A stretch of DNA of 8,255 nucleotides from Hyphomicrobiales bacterium (GTDB taxonomy: Bacteria; Pseudomonadota; Alphaproteobacteria; Rhizobiales; JAKIUO01), in the NCBI GenBank assembly GCA_027069645.1, contig JALXEI010000167.1, positions 1 through 8,255 of the forward strand, given 5' to 3'. The notes beneath the pieces are model-generated. The model had not been told where the DNA came from. It was given only the letters and a program-made list of their open reading frames with translations, and ran no database searches. Positions 1 to 5,725 of the stretch are shown in pieces. Both the position numbers and the translations under genes were made by a program. Position 1 is the stretch's first letter. Each line of letters starts with the position of its first letter.

Positions 1-1265
1 CCTTCCTTGGTGGTGAAGATTTCGACATGCGGCTGGTTGACTATCTGGCCGACGAGTTCAAAAAGGAAAATGGTATTGATCTTCGCGAGGACAAGCTCGC
101 TCTGCAACGTTTGAAAGACGAAGCCGAAAAGGCCAAGAAAGAGCTTTCGAGTGCCCAGCAGACCGAGATTAATCTGCCCTTTATCACCGCCGATGCTTCC
201 GGCCCCAAACATCTCAACATGAAGCTGACCCGTGCCAAGCTGGAAAGTCTTGTCGATGATCTGGTTCAGCGGACTGTGGAACCTTGCAAGGCTGCGTTGA
301 AAGATGCCGGATTGCAGGCCGGAGAAATTGACGAGGTCATTCTCGTTGGTGGCATGACCCGCATGCCCAAGATTCAGGAAGTGGTGAAAAACTTTTTTGG
401 TCGTGATCCTCATCGCGGTGTCAACCCTGATGAAGTTGTGGCGATGGGTGCGGCCATTCAGGCCGGTGTTCTGCAGGGCGACGTCAAGGACGTCTTGCTG
501 CTTGATGTGACGCCGCTGTCCCTTGGCATTGAAACACTGGGCGGCGTGTTCACGCGGCTGATTGACCGCAACACGACCATCCCCACCAAGAAAAGCCAGA
601 CCTTCTCGACCGCAGAAGACGGACAGACCGCCGTGACCATTTCGGTCTTCCAGGGTGAACGTGAAATGGCGCGGGACAACAAGACTCTCGGACAGTTCAA
701 TCTGGAGGATATTCCCCCGGCACCGCGCGGCATGCCCCAGATCGAGGTCACCTTCGATATTGATGCCAACGGCATTGTGCATGTCTCGGCAAAGGACAAG
801 GCGACCGGCAAGGAACAGTCGATCCGTATTCAGGCTTCGGGTGGCCTCTCCGATGAAGACATCGAAAAGATGGTCAAGGATGCCGAAGCGCACGCGGATG
901 AGGATAAAAAGGCCCGCGAACTGGTCGAAGCCCGCAACCAGGCCGAATCGCTCATTCACGGTACCGAGAAGACACTGGAAGAACTGGGCGACAAGGTCTC
1001 CGACTCTGACAAGAGTACTGTTGAAAGTGCGATCTCCGATCTGAAATCGGCAATGGAAGGTGATGATGGCGAGCTCATCAAGAGCAAGGCCGACACACTG
1101 GCACAGGCCAGCATGAAAATTGGTGAAGCCCTTTATGCCCAGAGTGCCAATGAAGAGGCCCCGGGGGATATGGGCGCAGGTGCCGGAGGAGATGCCGGCG
1201 GCGACGATGATGTTGTCGATGCCGATTTTGAAGACATCAGCGATGATGATAAAAAATCGGCCTGA
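1..1265 (+). CDS. dnaK: Chaperone protein DnaK (Hsp70), 5'-truncated by window edge
   Basis: This is an ATP-dependent Hsp70 chaperone of the cytoplasm that binds exposed hydrophobic peptides and cycles with DnaJ and GrpE. The reading frame is already open at base 3 (FLGGEDFDMRL), so the ATG at 27 is internal and about 420 C-terminal residues are visible. The window enters the nucleotide-binding domain at the phosphate-contacting LGGEDFD motif and continues through ILVGGMTRMP. The interdomain linker DVLLLDVTPLSLG is encoded from about 489. The beta-sandwich substrate-binding domain (NTTIPTKKSQTFSTAEDGQ, then GQFNLEDIPPAPRGMPQIEV) and the helical lid follow. The tail is Gly/Ala-rich and acidic, with DDDVVDADFEDISDDD, the usual end for bacterial DnaK. 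About 220 residues are missing to the left, judged against the E. coli protein. No frameshift or lost motif is seen. A hairpin follows the stop codon closely. Confidence 0.98.
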   Translation, partial: FLGGEDFDMRLVDYLADEFKKENGIDLREDKLALQRLKDEAEKAKKELSSAQQTEINLPFITADASGPKHLNMKLTRAKLESLVDDLVQRTVEPCKAALKDAGLQAGEIDEVILVGGMTRMPKIQEVVKNFFGRDPHRGVNPDEVVAMGAAIQAGVLQGDVKDVLLLDVTPLSLGIETLGGVFTRLIDRNTTIPTKKSQTFSTAEDGQTAVTISVFQGEREMARDNKTLGQFNLEDIPPAPRGMPQIEVTFDIDANGIVHVSAKDKATGKEQSIRIQASGGLSDEDIEKMVKDAEAHADEDKKARELVEARNQAESLIHGTEKTLEELGDKVSDSDKSTVESAISDLKSAMEGDDGELIKSKADTLAQASMKIGEALYAQSANEEAPGDMGAGAGGDAGGDDDVVDADFEDISDDDKKSA

Positions 1266-1292
1266 TCGCAGCTTCAGGAGAACCTGACGGAC

Positions 1293-1319
1293 AGGCCGGG
1301 GTGGCGCATCCCGGCCTTT
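1293..1319 (+). terminator. Terminator-like hairpin after dnaK
   Basis: AGGCCGGG (1293-1300) pairs perfectly with CCCGGCCT (1310-1317) around a 9-base loop, giving an 8 bp GC-rich stem 27 bases after the dnaK stop. Only a short TTT (1317-1319) follows, so it would be a weak or leaky intrinsic terminator. Its position suggests that it lowers, rather than abolishes, transcription into the methyltransferase and dnaJ. That effect is inferred. Confidence 0.6.
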
Positions 1320-1343
1320 CCGCGTCTGGCAGGCAATGATTTG

Positions 1344-2273
1344 ATGAGAACGGATATGGGTGCTCCACCTTTTGGTCAATTTGCTCTTTCCCCCTGGCGG
1401 GAGAAACTGCGTCTTATGGCAGGAGGGTCACGCAAGGGAGCTGTACGCCGGATTTTTTCTTCTGTTGCGCGACGGGCGGCGCTGTTTGCGCGGCCTGATC
1501 CGTTCGATATCGAAATTTTTGCCGGTCAGCGGGCCCGTCTTTATCCGCGTGACAATCTGTGCGAAAAGCGGGTCTTTGCCCGTTCGGCCTGGTGGGACCG
1601 CAAGGAACGTGAGAAAATTTCATGGATCATTGCGGCGCACAAGGCCGACAGGCCGCTTGTTTTTGTCGATGCCGGTGCCAATGTGGGCATGTATACCCTG
1701 TTTGTACTGGGAGAGGCCGCAGTGGCGGGGTGCGATGTTCGTATTCTTGCGATTGAGCCGGATCCTGTCAACAGGCAGCGCCTGGCCTTCAATATCGAAG
1801 CTTCGGGTGCGGCTGACAGGGTAAAAATTGTTGACAGGGCGCTGGGTTCGGATGCGCAAACAGGACACCTGACCTTTGCGGGCAGCAATCGCGGCGAAAT
1901 CAGGCTGGCAACGACAAACGAAATGGAGGCTTCGGGACATCCGGCAGATGCGAGAGAAAAAGGCCGCGCGACAGGAAAGACGGCTGACGAATTTGTCAAG
2001 GTTGCCATAATCCCCCTTGCAACTCTGCTCGCGGATGAAAATATTGAAACTGTCGATATCCTCAAGATTGATATCGAGGGCGGGGAAGCTGACGTCTTCC
2101 GGGCTTTCTTTGCGAAGGCCGAACCGGCACTGTTTCCGCGCTGGATCGTTCTTGAGACCATTTCGGGAACAGGGGCTGCTGCGCTGAAGGCCTGTCAGGC
2201 AGCAGGGTATGAAATTGCTTTGCAGACCAGAATGAATGCTGTTCTGAAACTGCAAAAAACACAGGACGGTTGA
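1344..2273 (+). CDS. FkbM family SAM-dependent methyltransferase
   Basis: This is a predicted class I SAM-dependent methyltransferase of the FkbM (Methyltransf_21) family. Members are usually O-methyltransferases acting on sugars, glycans, polyketides or lipids; the substrate here is unknown. Counting from the ATG at 1344 (309 residues), the SAM-binding glycine motif DAGANVG is at 109-115. The acidic end of the second strand, AIEPDP, is at 136-141. The family signature KIDIEGGE is at 241-248, followed by DVFRAFF. The first 100 residues are basic and not recognised. No signal peptide or membrane helix is apparent. A TTG lies directly before the ATG (1341) and would add one residue; I prefer the ATG because AGG at 1331-1333 is a possible ribosome-binding site. 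The gene sits between dnaK and dnaJ and stops 7 bases before the dnaJ start, so it is probably cotranscribed with dnaJ. No glycan or polyketide genes are nearby. Confidence 0.88.
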   Translation: MRTDMGAPPFGQFALSPWREKLRLMAGGSRKGAVRRIFSSVARRAALFARPDPFDIEIFAGQRARLYPRDNLCEKRVFARSAWWDRKEREKISWIIAAHKADRPLVFVDAGANVGMYTLFVLGEAAVAGCDVRILAIEPDPVNRQRLAFNIEASGAADRVKIVDRALGSDAQTGHLTFAGSNRGEIRLATTNEMEASGHPADAREKGRATGKTADEFVKVAIIPLATLLADENIETVDILKIDIEGGEADVFRAFFAKAEPALFPRWIVLETISGTGAAALKACQAAGYEIALQTRMNAVLKLQKTQDG

Positions 2274-2280
2274 TAAAAAT

Positions 2281-3432
2281 ATGAGCAAGCGCTGTTACTA
2301 TGAAATCTTGCAGGTATCAAGGCAGGCCAGTGATGCCGAGTTGAAATCGGCTTTTCGCAAACTGGCGAAAAAATATCATCCTGATCGAAATCAGGGTGAC
2401 CAGGCTTCCGAAAAACGTTTCAAGGAAGTAGGGGAGGCCTATGAAGTTCTGAAAGATCCGCAAAAAAGGGCTGCCTATGACCAGTATGGCCACGCGGCCT
2501 TTGAGGGGGGCATGGGCGGCGGTGGTGCCGGGCAACACGGGTTTGGCGCCGATTTCGGGGCCTCGATGTCGGACATTTTCGAAGACCTGTTCGGCTTTGG
2601 TGGCGCGGCAGGTGGCGGGCATCGCCGGGGACGTGGCGGTCGCCAGCGCGGTGATGATCTGCGCTACAATATGGAAATCACCCTGGAAGAAGCCTACAAG
2701 GGCAAAAACGCAGAAATCAGCGTGCCAACCCCGAGGACCTGCGAGACCTGCAAGGGATCGGGGGCCAAAAAAGGGACAAAACCGACATCCTGCCGGACCT
2801 GTCACGGTTCGGGCAAGGTGCGAGCCGCCCAGGGTTTCTTTACCATCGAGCGCACCTGTCCCGATTGTCACGGTCACGGCGAAGTCATTGACAATCCCTG
2901 CCCGGATTGTCGCGGCACCGGTCGCAAGGTCAAGGAGCGGACGCTTAGCGTCAATATTCCGGCAGGTGTTGAGGACGGCACACGCATTCGTCTTGCCGGT
3001 GAGGGGGAAGCAGGCACAAAAGGAGGCGCGTCCGGCGATCTCTATATCTTTTTGTCGATCCGCCCGCACCAGTTTTTCCAGCGCGACGGTGCCGATCTGT
3101 TTTGCCGCGTGCCCATCGCCATGACCGCAGCGGCGCTGGGAGGCCAGATCGAGGTGCCGACTGTGGATGGTGGCCGCACCAGGGTCAAGATCCCGGAAGG
3201 CACGCAAAGTGGCAAGCAGTTCCGTCTGCGCGGCAAGGGCATGCCGGTTTTGCGCACCAGCAAACTGGGTGATTTGTATATTCAGGTCGAGGTTGAAACA
3301 CCCAAAAACCTGTCGAAGAAACAAAAGGATCTTCTGCGCGCCTTTTCAAAGGCCTGCACGGACAAAACCCACCCTGACAGCAGCGGCTTTTTTTCACGGG
3401 TCAGGGAATTCTGGAGCAGTACAGGGGCCTGA
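2281..3432 (+). CDS. dnaJ: Chaperone protein DnaJ (Hsp40)
   Basis: This is the J-domain co-chaperone that delivers unfolded clients to DnaK and stimulates its ATPase in the cytoplasm. The 383-residue length is normal for a type I DnaJ. The J domain covers about residues 1-70 with the essential HPD at 33-35. A Gly/Phe-rich linker runs to about 125. Four CxxCxGxG-type zinc motifs follow at 154-161 (CETCKGSG), 171-178 (CRTCHGSG), 193-200 (CPDCHGHG) and 207-214 (CPDCRGTG). Two beta-barrel client-binding domains and the C-terminal dimerisation segment (THPDSSGFFSRVREFW) complete the protein. The start MSKRCYYEILQV aligns with the usual KRDYYEVLGV, with Cys at position 5 where Asp is common. The best upstream purine run (AGGA, 2263-2266) lies 14 bases before the ATG, further than ideal, so initiation may depend on coupling to the methyltransferase stop 7 bases upstream. 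No clear terminator follows immediately. Confidence 0.98.
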   Translation: MSKRCYYEILQVSRQASDAELKSAFRKLAKKYHPDRNQGDQASEKRFKEVGEAYEVLKDPQKRAAYDQYGHAAFEGGMGGGGAGQHGFGADFGASMSDIFEDLFGFGGAAGGGHRRGRGGRQRGDDLRYNMEITLEEAYKGKNAEISVPTPRTCETCKGSGAKKGTKPTSCRTCHGSGKVRAAQGFFTIERTCPDCHGHGEVIDNPCPDCRGTGRKVKERTLSVNIPAGVEDGTRIRLAGEGEAGTKGGASGDLYIFLSIRPHQFFQRDGADLFCRVPIAMTAAALGGQIEVPTVDGGRTRVKIPEGTQSGKQFRLRGKGMPVLRTSKLGDLYIQVEVETPKNLSKKQKDLLRAFSKACTDKTHPDSSGFFSRVREFWSSTGA

Positions 3433-3509
3433 TCGGGGGCTGAAATACTGGCCTCTTACCGAATGCAAAAGGCTGACCATTCCATTCGGGTCCGGTTGGT
3501 CAATCGCCC

Positions 3510-3637
3510 CGCTCCCCGGCCCTGAGCCGGGGCCCAGGGCCGCAGCCCGTGCACTATCGGTTTCTTCCGAACCCCTCCGCAATATCCGTCGTGATGCCCT
3601 GGGTCCCGGATCGGCGCTGTCGCTTGTCCGGGAAGCG
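3510..3637. repeat. Interrupted palindromic intergenic repeat element
   Basis: Two GC-rich arms face each other. The outer ends CGCTCCCCGG (3510-3519) and CCGGGAAGCG (3628-3637) pair with one mismatch. The inner ends CCGGGGCCCAGGGC (3527-3540) and GCCCTGGGTCCCGG (3596-3609) also pair with one mismatch. Each arm folds on itself as well: CCCCGGC/GCCGGGG (3514-3520 with 3526-3532) on the left and CCCGGA/TCCGGG (3605-3610 with 3627-3632) on the right. The centre (3541-3595) holds a small TCGG/CCGA hairpin (3557-3570). The arm sequences resemble the dispersed palindromic repeats often found between alphaproteobacterial genes. Copy number cannot be seen here. It could act in mRNA 3' end protection of dnaJ or be a non-autonomous mobile element. 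Open frames across it lack family likeness. Confidence 0.6.
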
Positions 3638-3651
3638 ATATATCCAGATGG

Positions 3652-3683
3652 AAAAGAAAAGCGTGAGTCAGTTTTTTTCTTTT
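3652..3683. terminator. A-tract/T-tract inverted repeat, possible weak terminator
   Basis: AAAAGAAAA (3652-3660) is the exact reverse complement of TTTTCTTTT (3675-3683), with a 14-base spacer that includes further T residues. In RNA this would be a weak A-U hairpin with a U-rich 3' side. It could contribute to termination of the dnaJ transcript, since no conventional GC-rich hairpin with a U tail is seen after dnaJ. Equally, it may be only AT-rich DNA upstream of the next promoter. Confidence 0.25.
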
Positions 3684-3727
3684 TGGTATTCCTGTCACGA
3701 GGGCCATGAAAACAATTCACAAACGAT

Positions 3728-3744
3728 CCTTTTCCGCGAAAAGG
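3728..3744. promoter_or_regulatory. 7-3-7 palindrome, possible operator
   Basis: CCTTTTC (3728-3734), spacer CGC, then GAAAAGG (3738-3744) form a perfect inverted repeat ending one base before a candidate -35 element at 3746. No T tract follows, which argues against a terminator. The placement and symmetry suit binding by a dimeric regulator. I do not recognise it as a known operator, and a single copy is weak evidence. Confidence 0.35.
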
Positions 3745-3745
3745 C

Positions 3746-3773
3746 TTGGCAAATCCCGGGCTGTGACTATTAT
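3746..3773 (+). promoter_or_regulatory. Candidate sigma-70-type promoter for ybjN-pyrF
   Basis: TTGGCA (3746-3751) and TATTAT (3768-3773) are separated by 16 bases and each match five of six consensus positions. Initiation would fall near 3780, giving a leader of about 50 bases before the ATG at 3832. That leader contains a strong ribosome-binding site, GGAGG at 3822-3826. This is the best promoter candidate in the 399-base gap after dnaJ. Confidence 0.45.
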
Positions 3774-3831
3774 CCTGTTTCATGACGCCGCCTTGCTGAA
3801 AGGCTGAACAAAAGGCTTCCTGGAGGAATTC

Positions 3832-4299
3832 ATGGGTGCATTGATCGACATTGTCGAAGACTATCTGAACGAGATCGGATGGAAATTTGAAAAAGATGAG
3901 GAAAATGATGTCATCAAGACCGGCGTCAATGCCAAAAATGCCTCTTTCCGACTGATTATCTACAGCGTCGAGGAAAAGGACTTGCTGACCGTCTATGTCG
4001 CTCAGGATAATAATGTGCCGGATAAAAAGCTGCTTCTCGTGGCCGAATTTATCGCGCGCGCCAATTACGGACTCAATCTGGGCAATTTCGATCTCGATAT
4101 GGAAGACGGTGAACTCGGCTACAAGGTTTCTGTCGATCTGGAAGGGGGGCAGTTGTCAACGGATATGGTCGGCAACATGGTCGGCGCGGGCGTTTCGACA
4201 ATGGACCAGTATTATCCCGGTCTGATGGCTGTTTTGTTCAGCAACGCCACTCCCGAGGAAGCCATTATATCCATTGAACGTCCCTCGACGACCCATTGA
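3832..4299 (+). CDS. YbjN domain-containing protein
   Basis: This is a 155-residue acidic protein of the YbjN family (PF10722-like). The molecular role of this family is poorly defined; E. coli YbjN has been linked to motility and stress phenotypes, and the fold resembles type III secretion chaperone-like alpha/beta proteins. Features seen are the N-terminal helix LIDIVEDYLNEIGWKFEKDEENDVI, a central beta-rich part (FRLIIYSVEEKDLLTVYVA), the FIARANYGLNLGNFDLDMEDGELGYKVSVDLEG segment typical of the family, and a C-terminal helical end with MDQYYPGLMAVLF. There is no signal peptide or membrane helix, so it is probably cytoplasmic. The start is well supported by GGAGG five bases before the ATG. 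The pyrF ATG follows 7 bases after the stop, which suggests cotranscription from the promoter upstream. Family assignment is by pattern and carries no precise function. Confidence 0.82.
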   Translation: MGALIDIVEDYLNEIGWKFEKDEENDVIKTGVNAKNASFRLIIYSVEEKDLLTVYVAQDNNVPDKKLLLVAEFIARANYGLNLGNFDLDMEDGELGYKVSVDLEGGQLSTDMVGNMVGAGVSTMDQYYPGLMAVLFSNATPEEAIISIERPSTTH

Positions 4300-4306
4300 A
4301 CCCGCC

Positions 4307-5020
4307 ATGACGACAGCAAAAGACCGAATCATTGTCGCGCTTGATTTCTCCTCTGTTGAAGAGGCGAGGGAACTGGCGAAGCGTTTGCGGGGCCGGGTTG
4401 GCGTGTTCAAGATCGGTATGGAGCTGGTCTATTCCGGCGGGCTGGAGCTGGCATGCGAGCTGGCCGATGCCGGAGAGCAGGTTTTCCTTGATCTCAAATT
4501 GCTGGACATTGGCCATACAGTGATGCAGGCGACCAGGGCTGTGGCACGCACAGGCGCGGCCTTTTTGACTGTTCATGCGGTGGATGAAAAGACTTTGAAC
4601 GCGGCGGTTGAGGGCAGGGGGAACAGTGCCCTGAAATTGCTGGGTGTGACGGTCATGACCCATCTCGACGACCGGGATCTCGAACAGCAGGGGATTGTTG
4701 ACCGAACAGCGGCGCAGCTGGCCCTGCACCGGGCACAGATGGCCGCGGATTGCGGGTTTGACGGGGTGATCAGTTCGGGATATGAAGCGGCGGCCATACG
4801 CAAGGTTGTCGGTGCTGACCGACTGATTATCACGCCGGGTATTCGTCCGGCCGGAACCGACAGGGGAGATCAGAACCGCGTCATGACACCCGGGCGAGCC
4901 ATAAAGGCCGGGGCCGATTATCTGGTTATCGGGCGACCCGTGACCGGAGCCGCCGATCCGCTGGCCGCTGTCGAGGCTATAACCCGCGAGATTACCGAAG
5001 CGGAATCTCTGGCAGGATGA
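4307..5020 (+). CDS. pyrF: Orotidine 5'-phosphate decarboxylase
   Basis: The enzyme decarboxylates orotidine 5'-monophosphate to UMP, the last step of de novo pyrimidine synthesis, in the cytoplasm. The protein of 237 residues has the normal length for the short bacterial class. The conserved TIM-barrel active-site residues are present from the ATG at 4307: D13 in ALDFSS, K35 in FKIGMEL, and D62, K64 and D67 in FLDLKLLDIGHTV. Phosphate- and base-binding segments follow in order: LTVHAVDEKTL, LLGVTVMTHLDD, VISSGYEA, LIITPGIRP, GDQNRVMTPGRAI and GADYLVIGRPVT. A TTG at 4274 opens the same frame 11 codons earlier inside ybjN, but those residues do not look like the family. The ATG lacks a good Shine-Dalgarno and is 7 bases past the ybjN stop, so translational coupling is plausible. 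Confidence 0.97.
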   Translation: MTTAKDRIIVALDFSSVEEARELAKRLRGRVGVFKIGMELVYSGGLELACELADAGEQVFLDLKLLDIGHTVMQATRAVARTGAAFLTVHAVDEKTLNAAVEGRGNSALKLLGVTVMTHLDDRDLEQQGIVDRTAAQLALHRAQMAADCGFDGVISSGYEAAAIRKVVGADRLIITPGIRPAGTDRGDQNRVMTPGRAIKAGADYLVIGRPVTGAADPLAAVEAITREITEAESLAG

Positions 5021-5068
5021 TTTGGTTGTCGCCATAAACCTGCCGGACTTGCGCACCAGACTTGTCTC

Positions 5069-5725
5069 ATGTTCAAATTGCTGAAACTGATTTCCGGCCT
5101 GCTGCTTTTATTGATCATCGCTGACAGCCTGTCGTCGGTGCGCTCGGCCCCCCTTGCATCGGAGATGCTGGCCGAAAGGCTGTCAAATGCCGCCATAGCC
5201 CGCACCCGTGCCCGTGTGCGATATGATGGCGCCTATGTGGCCATTTCCTATCCTCTTGGAGATGTTCCGGCGGATACCGGGGTATGTTCGGATGTTGTTA
5301 TTCGCGCTTATCGGGCCATTGGCATTGATCTGCAAAAGCGGGTGCATGAGGATATGCGGCGGGCTTTTTCAAAATATCCCAAACGCTGGGGATTAAAGCG
5401 TACAGATAAAAATATCGATCATCGTCGGGTGCCCAATCTGCGGGTGTTTTTTGCCCGCCACGGCGAAAAGCTGAAAATCAGCAAAAGGGGAGCCGACTAC
5501 CGGCCCGGCGATCTGGTCACCTGGGATCTGGCCGGTCGCGAGAAATCAAGCCTCGTGCAGACGAAACTGCCACATATCGGCATTGTCACCGATCGTAAAA
5601 GTGCCGATGGCAGCCGTCCGCTCATCGTTCATAATATCGGCGCCGGACCAAAGCTCGAAGACATGCTGTTTGACTATAAAATCACCGGTCATTATCGTTA
5701 TTTGCCAAAATTCCGGCAGGAATAA
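5069..5725 (+). CDS. DUF1287 family exported protein
   Basis: This is a 218-residue protein matching the DUF1287 family (E. coli YijF is a member); its function is not established. The N-terminus MFKLLKLISGLLLLLIIADSL is a basic then hydrophobic signal sequence, with a likely cleavage near residue 27 (SVRSA then PLAS), so the mature part should be periplasmic. Family-like segments are ISYPLGDVPADTGVCSDVVIRAYR (Cys73), the DMRRAF helix, PNLRVFFARHG, YRPGDLVTWDL, LPHIGIVTD (His169) and IVHNIGAG (His188, Asn189). The order Cys, His, Asn/His resembles papain-like NlpC/P60 or CHAP hydrolases, but catalysis is inferred only. It lies 48 bases after pyrF on the same strand, with no clear promoter or strong ribosome-binding site between. 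Its 3' end overlaps the convergent PBP gene by 44 bases. Confidence 0.8.
   Translation: MFKLLKLISGLLLLLIIADSLSSVRSAPLASEMLAERLSNAAIARTRARVRYDGAYVAISYPLGDVPADTGVCSDVVIRAYRAIGIDLQKRVHEDMRRAFSKYPKRWGLKRTDKNIDHRRVPNLRVFFARHGEKLKISKRGADYRPGDLVTWDLAGREKSSLVQTKLPHIGIVTDRKSADGSRPLIVHNIGAGPKLEDMLFDYKITGHYRYLPKFRQE

Noticed and set aside
1541..2288. Two overlapping minus-strand frames opposite the methyltransferase
   Set aside because: The plus-strand frame has the ordered FkbM motifs. The antisense frames have none and no sensible start signals.
2317..3324. Long open frame of 335 codons on the minus strand
   Set aside because: It is wholly antisense to dnaJ, whose domains are unmistakable. Its translation is low in family-like motifs, and it is explained by codon bias on the opposite strand.
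3394..3783. Minus-strand frames and a plus-strand frame (to 3709) across the dnaJ-ybjN gap
   Set aside because: They run through the palindromic repeat, and their composition is that of repeat DNA (strings of Gly, Pro and Arg). No ribosome-binding site or family likeness was seen.
4274..4306. TTG start that would extend PyrF by 11 residues
   Set aside because: The extension NVPRRPIEPA overlaps ybjN, is unlike PyrF N-termini and has no ribosome-binding site. The ATG at 4307 gives MTTAKDRIIVALDF, the expected start.
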